From contig CM020506.1 of NCBI GenBank assembly GCA_009823395.1, positions 1,353,501-1,417,500 of the forward strand: a DNA stretch of 64,000 nucleotides, in the 5' to 3' direction. Below are positions 19,201 to 31,200 of this stretch, piece by piece. The first letter of the stretch is position 1, and each line of letters starts with the position of its first letter. A program made the translations under genes and the position numbers. The notes beneath the pieces were generated by a model. It was not told where the DNA came from, ran no database searches, and worked only from the letters and a program-made list of their open reading frames with translations. Origin of the DNA: Thamnaconus septentrionalis (Eukaryota > Chordata > Actinopteri > Tetraodontiformes > Monacanthidae).

Positions 19201-22200
19201 GAAGAACGAGTGATCTTTCCAAATGTCCACCTACTTTTAGGGTCTCTGGCAAACACAAACTCGGATGGTGTACTAAATTCACCCGCTCCAGAGTTATTGA
19301 TAGCTGACACACGGAATTCGTACTCCATCCCTTCAACCACATCCTTGACTGCAAATCCTTTAGCTGTTCAAGACAAACCAGAACACATACGTTTGTGGGA
19401 GTTACATGAGTTGAATTTTATTCTAACACTTTGTGTAAATCAGTAATATGTAAATAGTAAGACTTACTTCTGATCATCTCCTCAGGTGGGTTGACCTGAC
19501 CCCACAGGTTGCTGCCCTTCTTGCGTTTTTCAAGGTTGTATCCCAAAATGTTGGTGCCGCCAGTATCGGCTGGAGGAGACCAGGACAGAGTGATGCAGTC
19601 CTTGAAGGCGCTGACGACTTTTGGTGCTGATGGAGGTCCAGGGTACGCTGCAGGCACACAGTTTTATGCAGTGTCACTTTTTCTGTCTATTTCATACAAC
19701 ATCGAAAAATGGGAATTGATTATGATCATCTAATGTTTGCCCTGGGAAATGAAGCTCAGGAATCCCCTCGTCAACAGAGCAACTTTTCAGGCTATTCATG
19801 ACCAGCAACTATTGGCAGCAGGACATAGAAAGGGTAGTAATTTATTCACACAGACAAAGGATCATTTATGGACAATGATGTTGTTTGTCAGTGTGGACAA
19901 TGGCATCACTATTGTTCTAGTCAAAGCTTTCTGCATACTGTATGTTTGTGCAAATTTGTCATTCTACCTTTAGTGCCAGCTTGAATGTCTTCTGTCTCCA
20001 TCAGCTCACTGGTACCCATCTCAGTCTCCACTCTCATGCGGTAGCAGTACCTCCTGCCGTGGTCGACGTCGCTGTCCCTGTATTTTGCCTCTGGACCGAT
20101 TGGCCCCACTTTCTTCCAGGTGTTGCGTCCGACTTGCTGCCGTTCAAGGATATAGTTGGTTATCTTGCAGCCACCGCTATCTTTTGGTGGTCTCCACTTG
20201 AAATCAATGACTGACGAGGAGGCTTCGACAATCTCCAGAGGCCCCATCGGAGGAGTGGGTTTGTCTGTCAAGTCCAACACAGGAGCGTGATTTCATAAAC
20301 GTGTAGGCCCATAAACACATGCAGCAGTACTGCATTTGCATACATACCCAGCACCACTAGCTGACTCAAAGCCTCAACGGTGCCAAACTCGTTCTTAAGT
20401 CTTATCTTGACCTCGCCACTGTCTTTACGCTGCAGCTTGGTGAGCAGCAGGCGGGTGTAACCGTCCGAGTACTCCAACTTAATATTAGATTCATCCGAGA
20501 GTTCTTCACCATCGAGGTACCACTGAACTTTGATCGGATCTCGTCCAATGTAAGGCAGTTTGAAGGTGGCCTTATGTCCTTTCTTCACGGTCACTGGTGC
20601 TTTAAAAGCTTCTAGTTCCTCAGCGTCAAATCTTGGTGGATCTGCCAAAGCATTGCAGTTGCAGAGAAGGAATTGTTTAGCAGTGCAAAGCAACTATGGG
20701 AACTTTTGTCGAGAGTAAAACAAAGTACAGAGTCCAGAGGAAAAAAAAAAAGAAACTCATGCAACTCTGGTTGCAATAACTTATCTTTTTAAGGAATGTA
20801 TTTTTACCTTCGACAACGATCACAGCTTCTGTCTTCCTTCCATCTGCCTCAAATTTGTATTTGCCAGCATACTCCTCAGTGACTTTGTGAATTTTGAGCT
20901 TGTGGAAAGTTCCCTCTTTGGAAATGGTTATACCCTCAGATGATTTTATCTGGCAAAGACACACATGCTACTGTGAACAGGACCTTGTTTTAATTACCCC
21001 TCCCTTCCCCGCTGCTTTTTTTCAGATTGTGTGTGTTAACTACTCTCACTTGGTCACGGCAGAAATATTTTCTAAATGCTTTTTCAGACTTTTATACCTT
21101 ACCTCGTCTCCATCTTTGTACCAGATCCCTTCACATTCTTCACTGCTCAGTTTGCACTGCAGCTCTGCTGCTTCTCCGACGTTGACATTACAGTCGGAAA
21201 GGCCAGCATGAAAGTGAACCCCTGGATCTGAGAAATTAGTCAACAGTGAGTTAATGAATGCAGCCAAGCACTGAACATTTGGCATACTGTTAATATCCCA
21301 CCACCTCTGATTCTAGCAATCACTGTGCATACTTACCTCTCTTTGTAAACATTTCAAAAACTACCCCATTTATCAGATTTGTTTTTCAAAATAAATTTTA
21401 CATGATCAAATACATGTTACGAAGCAGGTTTATTCTCAGAAAAAAAAGGTGAAATTTGAAGAGACTAAATCAAGAAGAGAATACATATCAATACAATTTG
21501 CTGCAGGATGTCTTCTGGATTGTCATGTGATGTGATTGTTTCTCTGGTTTGCAGATTTAAGCCAGCTCAGACCCTCAGAGTTGATGCACAGAAGGACTCA
21601 ATTGACTTTCTCCAGTTATTTACTTCCAGAACACATGACATTCTTTTAAAACAAAAGATAGACGGCTAAAGACCGGCTGCTCTTCGATCAAGAGGAACCT
21701 TCCGTTGTCCTTTCACAGATTGTGATTTAGAGAACAGTCGTCTTCCGGAACCCGCAGGCTTTCCTTCTGTTGCCTTGAAAGGATTCTTTTCAAGAGTACA
21801 AGAGAGGTTCTGCATTTAAGCAATCTCTGAGCACCGACTTATCCTGTGTCAGCATTCTTAGAAAAAGCAAGCATGGTTGTTAACACAGAGCACAGATGCA
21901 TTCTAACTTTTCCTTTTCTTACACTTTGGCATGGTCCAAAAGCAGGTGACACAAGAGACGGAGGCACACACATGCATAATTACCATTCAACTGCCTGCTA
22001 ACATCCAACCTGTAGGTCATAGGAGAGAAATAATACAGCCAATAATAATATAATAATGTTGATAGATTTTACAAAAGTGCACTTGTTTCAAGGGTTGATA
22101 AGCCAACAGAAGACATGAGCAAATGATGTGCTTTAAAAATAAACCACAGTGCATCAGTCTCAATTAGAACTTATCAAGGCGCCGCTGCTGTGAGTTTCAG

Positions 22201-25200
22201 TATCTCATCAGTGAAGCCAATTAAAAATCAAACCGTGAGACTTGTAACTCTGAGCTCTCAGATCAGATGAAAATATGTTTTTTTTTTTTATTATTTTTTT
22301 TTTTCTCCAGTGCTTGACAGTGCTTCCCATACAGCAATTAAAGCAGCTGGGTATCTTACCACTAACTGTCTGCAGGATCAACGGCCCTCTCTGTGCACGG
22401 CGTGAACACCTGCCAGCTGCTGCTGCTGGCCCACCGCCGTCTGCACCCTCACCATCACAGCCTGCTGTTGTCCCTGCAGCATCATCACCACCGGCACTTC
22501 TCTCCTCCAAGATTCAGTTTTTATTGTACTTTATTTTTTGGTGCTTTTTTCTCTCTCTTTTTTTGAAAAGGGAGATTTCGTCGTAATTACCAGCATCCCA
22601 GTTTTCTCACTTGCCTTCGGAAGTGCCTTTCAGATAGCGTTAATGAACACAACAGTAACCATTAACATGTCTACGTGAAGCGTAAAAACAACATCAGCAG
22701 GAACAGAAACAAACATTTACTTGGAAGCAGAAGAATGAGATGATGAAAAGAAGTCATTATTTTAAAATGACTTTCTTAATGTCCTAATCAGCCTGGAGAC
22801 TTTTTTGGTGTCTTGTTTTTGATTTTTGTTCGAAGGTGTTTTCAGCCGAAACACATCAGGGCTTTCTTTCACATAAAAATAAGAAAACACCAAACCTTGA
22901 AAATAAATTTAACAACTAAAATGTCCAAAACATTAAAAGACACATTTTATTCCACAAAAGCACACACACTAAGGCATGAAACATAGATATAAGTGAGGAA
23001 TTAGAGTGAAAATGATGCAAAATTTAGCGCAGCATGAAAATATGAAGGGAAGAGAACAAAACAATACAAATAGACATTGGTAAGTAAAAGTTGCACCTAT
23101 CAGTTGATTGTAGTAATTAATTGCTTCCTTTATTAGATTTAATGTAACTAAATGTAATTTGTTGATACACTGACCGAAATGCAGGTTGGGGTGTCTAAGT
23201 GTAAACAAAGTGAGCAGTTTGAATTCCCTGGGCAATTTAAAAAATCAGCAGAACTATTAAAGAAGGTTCTAGGAGAAATTATTAATAATTCTTTGCACAA
23301 ACTTATTTCTAGTTTCAAATTTGACCTTGCTGTGCTGCACTTGATTCAGCAACACTGCTGCAGCGGGTTCAAAGCACCTGCCATGAATGCTTATTTGTCG
23401 TACATTGTCGTACATACAATATCTGTAAATCCATTAGCTGAGTGGAGTGCGGTCAGAAGAGGTTTGTTTAGGCAGAAATGATCTAGTCAGCGACGGTCTG
23501 GGCTGAGTGACGCATAAGAATGTACGACAATACTGTATCTGTGGATCCTCAGTGGATTTGTGCTTGGGCTGAAAAAATAGTTGAGAGTGTAAAAGACTGT
23601 CTCAACATGTAGATGCTCACTTCATGTGCATCAGTCATATCAGGTGATCAGGCAGCATAACTGTGACAAAAAAAATTTGACAGGAAGTTTCCGTGAAGCT
23701 TGATGGAGTGTCAGTGGTTTAAGTCAAAGGGAAGAAGTTAACGACATGAGTTAGGTTGAAAACGGTGTATTCAACCGTGGATGAAGTCACGAGGACATTC
23801 ATCCACCATCCTACACAACATGCAACCGTGGACATCTCTTACCAACAACAGTCTCTTCCAGCTGCACGTGTCTTTTTCTCTGACGTTTCCCTTTTTTTCC
23901 ACCTTCCTGATCTGTGGTTTCATCGTCGTCACCTGTCCGTAACAACAAATAGCACTTCACATGGGGCAACCACAGATAAATGCAATGATCACTTTATGTT
24001 AACTGACACTGAGAGAAATTAACTTGTCATGGTTTTTCAAAGCCATAATTTTTATTTCGATATCCGGTTAGATATGTTTCTTACCCATTTCTCCATCTGG
24101 ACCAAGTGATCCTTCTTTCGCATCCTTCCCGTGCTTTCCTCCTTCCCCTCCCTCTCCTCCATCCACCTCAAGTTCTTCATCCGAATCTTCAAACGAATCA
24201 TATTCCTCATCCTCTGCCCCAGCTCCACCTGCAGCTCCTCCAGTGCCATGAGTTCCAGTAGCTCCCCCTGCTGCTCCCCCTGCTGCTCCACCTGCTGCTC
24301 CACCTGCTGCTCCACCTGCAGCACCAGCGGCTCCAGCCACACCTGCTGCTCCAGCCACACCTGCTGCTCCAGCCACACCTGCTTCACCTCCAGCACCACC
24401 GGTTCCACCAGCACCAGCCGCTCCGGCCCCACCCGCTGCTCCCACCCCACCTGTTGCTCCACTTGCACCTGCTGCACCAGCCGCTCCACCTTCTCCAACT
24501 GCTGCGCCAACAGCTTCTTTTTTCTTAGTTTTTCTTGCAGCTCCGTCTTTTCCACCTGCTGCTTTCTTTGACCTAGCAGCGGCCTTCGCCGCAGCCTTCG
24601 CCGCGGCTTTAGCTTCAGCCGCCGCCTTTCTGGCAGCTTCAGCTTCAGCTTCGGCGGCTCTATCTGCAGCCTCTTTTTCAGCTTGAGCCTTCTTGGCGAG
24701 TTCCAACTTTTCTGCCATTTCTTTCTCATATCTTTCCTGCTGTTCCTTCGCTATTTTCAGTAGATCTTCATTGCTACCACCCCCAGCCATCGTGGTTTTG
24801 CGAGCTCCTCGCTTGCCCTTCTTAGAATCTTTGTTAGCTGGAAGAGACAACATTTCAAGTGTGTAGAAGACATTTTAATTGGAATGTAAAATTCAGAAAA
24901 CGGTGTTTATATTAGAATGTGCACTGGACAGTGTATATCGCAAATCATTTTTAAGGATCATCATCGTCATTTCTGACCTTCAACTACAAGCCAGGCGTTG
25001 CAGGATTTAATTCCCGCCACAGCAGCATAGATGCCGGCGTCCAGAGGCAAACAATCCCGCACTATTAACTTGTGAATGAGCTTGTCCTCAGACACAATAA
25101 TTTCAAACTTGTCACTGTTTGTGAGTGTGGCATTTTTTCCAGTCCATTTGATCTCATCCATCGGTGTGGTCAGGACACACTGAAAGAGGGCGTCCTCTCG

Positions 25201-28200
25201 TTCTGACGCCTTGACTTCATGTATTTTGACAGCAAAATCAACTTCAGGCACTGTGAAATTACAAAAGGACGGAAAACATTACCAGGTCACCTTGGGCAAC
25301 TTAAGAAAATATTTAGTGTGAAGTATAGGTTTCATTGTGTGCATTTATTAACTCCTGTGATGCCATCTTCAAACGAAAAGTCAATTATACGAGAGAAAAC
25401 CTTTCATTGATTCTTGATTGATGAGGACATACCTTTGAAATCTGTGGAAAAAACATTGACGCCCTCAACATCCACAGAGTAGAGTCCAGCGTCCTCTGCG
25501 GCAAGCTTTTTAATAGTGAAGATATACTTCTTGCCCACTTGTTTCAAGCTGTGCTTCATACTCTCACTGTCCTCCAAGCTGAATGGAACCATGACGCCAT
25601 TCTACAGGACAACACAATGTGTTGTGTAGGGCCACAACACATTTTTAACTACGTCGGCACGGTAAAGCAAGACAACCCTTCAGCGATCGCTTCCATCCTC
25701 ACCTTGTACAGAAAGACTTTGCTACTTGGATCCTTGAGGTCCATGTCCAACTCTATTGTTGCGCAGTTGTCATCTTTGACGTCAATGTGTTTCAGTGTGC
25801 TAATTTGCGAGACAAACTAAAGAAGAAATTGAGATGCAAGAAACTGTCACAAATACTGGTCATGATCCTTGCCCATGGTCTCAAGAAGAGGCCAGGACTA
25901 AAGTGGAACCTAATGAGAATAGAGACACAAAAGGACAACGTACTTCAGCTATCTCCTCCTCTCTCGCTTTCTTCATTTCTGTAAGTTTCTTCAACATCCC
26001 ACGGAAGTCCGTGATTCCGTATTCAGCACAGATGCGCTCGTAGTCTTTCTTGTCTGCACTGAGCAGAATTTCCCAGACCTTCTCCTCAGGCTCCATCGGC
26101 GTCTGCTCGCGGGATCCATCTGGATTACTGTCACGTGAGTAATATGATATGCACACAAATATCGGTTTAACATAATTGCCATGGAGTCATAAGTACACAC
26201 TTTCAAGGACTGTCTTAAATAGAACAGATAGGTAAGGCGCAGAGTGTTTGACTTACCGTTTTTTAAGCTTTTTCCTGAAGGCTGTGACATCTGGGGAAGT
26301 GCACGAAAATCTGTCAGTCAGTGTATGTATAGTGCAAGAAGCTCTGTCTTTTTAACACTGTCACAGAGCAAATCCTTCTTGTTGTAGCCAGAGGAAACCA
26401 CAACTACCTCAGAATGAATATTGCTCTGAATTGAGACTGGAAGACACATAGATAGACTAAGAATTGAAATGTCAGCTAAATTCGACTGACCTAGATATTG
26501 ATGAAGGCTCTGGTGCCTTTACCTGATTTAAATAACCATTTAGAGTCAATGATAGGATGGGTCAAAGGAAATCCTGGTAGCTAATTCCAGTAATTTATGG
26601 TAAAATATAAAATATGGTAAAGTATAAACTCTTATTTTTTTTAACCAAGTAAATCAATTAAAGACTTTGTTTTCTTAAGACAACCCGGTCAAAAGGCAAC
26701 AGAGTGACAGAGTAAATTAATTAATTAAAAAAAAAACCTTATACGATTTACGTTATACCTTCTTGTACGCTACTGCACTTTGACTTGGCTACATAAAGCA
26801 GTCTTTGCAAATGTTCAACTTTTTTCACAGTGGCACTGCCCACTGGTATCGGTTGACCTTGACAGATGCAACACAACAGGGACATTTTTCTTGATAATTT
26901 CAGTCAATGGATGAAAAGTCATGTGGTTATGAAAATACATGAAATGGGTCTGTAGCACGAAAGAGCTGAGCTGCCTCATCATTCCAAGTATTGATGTCGT
27001 CAATAAAAACCATCAACCTTAATTCATCTTTTTTACACGGCTGGATACACAGTTCCCTAATCATGTGTTGCTTCTTCTTTGGTGTTTCTGCTTGTGGATT
27101 GCATACCCCCCAACCTGACATTACAGTTGGTTTTATAAGACAAATTCACACCTGAAAGCCAACATCACACCGTCTGCTTAGAAACAAAAGAGTGTCACAT
27201 AATTCACCGTTTCTAAACTCAAATATCCAGTATGTAACATTTTAATGGTTGTGATGTGCATGAAATGTTGTTCGTTTGCTAATAAAAATTATAAATATAA
27301 AGAGCAGCTCACTTCAGGAAACAGTCATTTTCTGCCACCATAATCTTCTCAATGTTTTTTGATTTCTGTGTCTTCTTTAGTTTCCTTCAGATTTGTTCAA
27401 AGCCAAATGTGTAGGATTTTGAATCAAATTAATTCACTGTCTCTCCTCTCCGTCCAAACCAGTCTCTAGCTTTAACTCCAAAACATCTAACTGTCCGATT
27501 GATATTCTCAATCCTGATCCTAGCCATCTTCCAAGCTCAACATTTTCATCTCTGCAACCCCCAGCTATGCCCATGTGTTTTTATTTTCCACACTGTCTAT
27601 AAACTAGACAGCGTTGCTCCTCTGGTGCTCTTTTATTGGACATAAAATCTCCACCAGTTTCAACCTCTCCTTTGCAGAAGAGTCCTCCACTCACTGCAGA
27701 TCACAGTGTCATCTGCAAATGTCATAGTCCAAAACGATTACCGTCTAACCTCATGCGTAATCACCATAGCAATCAAGAAGAGGCTCAAAACTGATCCCTG
27801 ATGAAGTCTCACCGCCACCTCAACTCCTCTGTCACACCTACAGACTCACACAGACACACTTACCTCACCACTGTTTCCTACAACTCTCACACATGCTCTG
27901 CACCTCTCTAATACACTCCTCTGCTAACCCATACTAACATACAGTTTTACTCATTAGAGCTCATAAATGGAAGTTGTGGGACATCAGGAAATGAGTTCAG
28001 ATGCTACTAGATTGTACGCACTGTTAATTTAAAAAAAAAAAAGTTAACTTAAAAAAACAACAACAACTCACCTTCAACTTCTGTCTTTTGACCTTCCTTG
28101 GACATTGTGAATCCAACTGAAAGCAAATAATCACTTGAATATTTATCAAGAGCACAAACACTGCACCAGTTATCAAGCATGAGAGAGAGAGAGAAGTGAC

Positions 28201-31200
28201 AATCTAAGAATCCTACCCTTAATGACATTCAAGACAGCAGTGCACACAGCTCGGCCATATTCATTGGCTGCAAAACATTTGTAGGTGTCAGCATCTTCTG
28301 GAGTTACTTTAGGAAACTAAAGGAAAGGAAGTATAGCATTAGCATCATTTATATTTTCACTGAAGGCAGAATGGCTGGGAGGGTTTCATATTCATTCAGC
28401 ACATTTCATGCAAATGTAATGCCACAGACAAAATGTGTGACAAACTTAAAAGAGTACCAATTGCCTGTCCAGACATCATAGAAACAGTATAATTGGCCTC
28501 AGTCTCTCATGACTGAGACCAAAATGCACTGAACCCTGGCCATAGACCAATATGAAAATTTGTTCCTTTTTTCTAATCGGCTATTATAAAAGTGTCAAGT
28601 GTATGAGCCCATTTCAGGTCCTCAGGTGGGCTGCATAGTCCTAAATCTGGAGAGTCACCTTTTGTTACCAGAGCTGTTACACTGGCGTGTTTCCAAGGTG
28701 GCAACTGAGAGGAGTCTCATTGTTTTGGTTTACATGCGTACTCAGCAGCGCTCTCTAGTGGTTCAAAAAAAAAAGTGTGTATTACCATTTGAAAAATTCA
28801 GTTAAGACCACTACAGTCATCTGGTCTAGTTGATTCAAATATGTGCACCATCTTTTTGCACCTCCGTCAGGAGGTGACAGAACGCACTCACGTTTTAAAA
28901 TCTATTCAGCTGGTTCATTTTTGATTGCTTTAAGTTCTCAACGGCACTGCCACTAAATTCGCTGAACATGCTTGGATGTATTGCAGGGTTTTTTGTATTG
29001 TTGTTTCTTGATGGGAAGGGAACGCCAGCTTGCAGCGGTTCTGCTTCACATGTTGCCTGAACTCACCTCGATAGTGTGCTCCCGAGATGTCTCATCGTAC
29101 TTTTGGATGCAAACATCAGTGAGAAAGTGTATTTCTCCATTTGCTCTTGCCCATGTGACTGTCGGTGTTGGGGTTCCCACTACGATGGCTTTAAACACTG
29201 CAAATTTTCCTGCGTTGAAACAACAACAATTAATTTGTTAATGAGAATAACAGAGATGGGAGAATGATTTAGCAATTGTCCATTTAGCTATTTAGCTTCC
29301 CCTTTAGATTTTTGTCTCACAGACTATGTTTTAACAACTCCTTTGCCATGATGCAATGCTTTACAGAGAACTGACATATTTCCCGACCCATGAAGACTTA
29401 CCCTCTTGAATAGTCAAAGCAATAGGTTTGCGGGTGAAGTCTGGAGTTGACATTCCCTCTGGCAGCTCCTCCAGAAACTGTGTTATCATGACACCAGGCA
29501 CTTTAGACTTCTTCCTGATGCCTGATCACACAGACACAGACATAATCACAAAAAGAAACAATTTTAGCATATATCACCAATGTAACAGTGCAGTATATAT
29601 GCACAAGAGCATGAGACATTTTTAAAGGTGCAGTATGTGAAACTCAGTGATTGGTTGCTGCTGTTCGCTGTGAACACTGACAGCCAATCACTTTTTTTTT
29701 TTTTTTTATCAACACAGGCAGTCTGTATCTGAGAAACTGACAAATACATCATCAAGGTGACAACTAGACAGCTCTCTCCAGAACCACCCATGAAACTCTC
29801 AGTGACGTATTAGCTGCTATTTTTTTAAGTATATCCTAACTGAGCTGAAAAATTCTAAAGTATAACAGACGGACATTATTCAGGAGACCCCAAATGATCT
29901 GCTTTGTCTGTCAGTGTAATTAGCAGATGAGTTTTATGCATAAATATAGAATATGTGGAAATTTTGATATTTATTGCCACCTAAGTGGATTTTAGTCATT
30001 ACTTCTACATAGAAATAATTTTCCTCACTTGCTTTGTTTTTACAGTTACTAGTTGAAAAAAAAACAAAAGAAAAATGCAACAGGTAGATGTAAATAATTT
30101 GAAAGATTGGCTAAGATTTACATGCGTTCCCACAAGGGCATTACATAATTTATCTTCATTAAAAATTTCTTTAGCATTATTAGTCTCCTATTGTTAATGA
30201 GTGTTTATTGAGACTTTATTTAATGCAAGTAAAGATCTTATAAACCGTATTTAAAATTCAAGTCATTAAAGTCTATTTACCCAATAAAAAGTGTGAGAGG
30301 TCATTATTGTAATGTTTCATTTTGATTTAATTGAGTCTGAAAGACTGGAGAATAATAATGTTTTGTCTTTTAGCTTGTGCCCTCACCTGGTTGAACTTAT
30401 GCAATTATCTGAAACGGATATTTCTTCTATGGATAGCAATAGAAACAATAATTATTTGTCTTCAGTCAAGTTATATTTTCCTGCCCTTACCCTGAGCTTG
30501 TCACCAGTCTGTAAACCTTGTCTCCACACAACTGGATGCAATTTTGGAACAGCGAACACTATTTAATGTATAACATACATCAAATTAGATATAGAATACT
30601 CTGAAAAAACTGTTATTTTCATGAAGTTACATTATCCTCTGCACACAGCCCATACAATTTAAATTGTATGTATCCATGTTTTAGTGAGTATTCACTGTTA
30701 ATAGATGGCGCTGACACTAGGAGGGCAGCTGACTTCACTCAAGTGTCACACATTCCTTATGCCGCACACTCATCAAATCCCTTTAAGTTTGCTCTTAAAG
30801 GACTCTTCTTCTGGATCTCATGGTATTTACATGAATACCAACCCTACGTTCGTGCCACCACTTTTATTTCTTGCATAGTTCAGTCTAAATTGTGAGTGCT
30901 GGAAAAAAAACAAGAGGGTATTTTGTACCTGTCTGTGTGTGTGTGTGTGTGTGTAGGTGTGGAAGACTCCAGGGCGGCCCACCTCGGTGTTAAAAAGTTC
31001 TCAAGCCTACAAATGATCCCAGCCCTTTATTGAGCTCATAAGGTTTTTCAGAGGCAGACACTAATGAAGATTTATGTTCTCGCCAGCAGTACCACAGACC
31101 CTGATAGCACCAACATGGACTAACCCATCAGCAATCTCGAGGGGAGCATCACAGAATGCTGATCACGGTGGTTCGGCCGGTCCGCACGTCCCTTTAATTA

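Noticed and set aside
24131..24571. Plus-strand open frame rich in Ser/Cys, and the minus frame rich in Gln/Leu/Val
   Set aside because: Both are shadows of the Gly/Ala repeat exon of paralogue B in other frames.
26350..26403. Alternative exon 5 of B reading SSGYNKKDLL
   Set aside because: It could be spliced in phase only with a weak donor; the exon at 28072-28116 fits the A exon (VGY/VGF) far better.
28072..28106. ATG in B exon 5 as the gene start (MSKEGQ...)
   Set aside because: An acceptor lies just upstream and the exon continues in phase from Ig domain 1 exons that are conserved with A.
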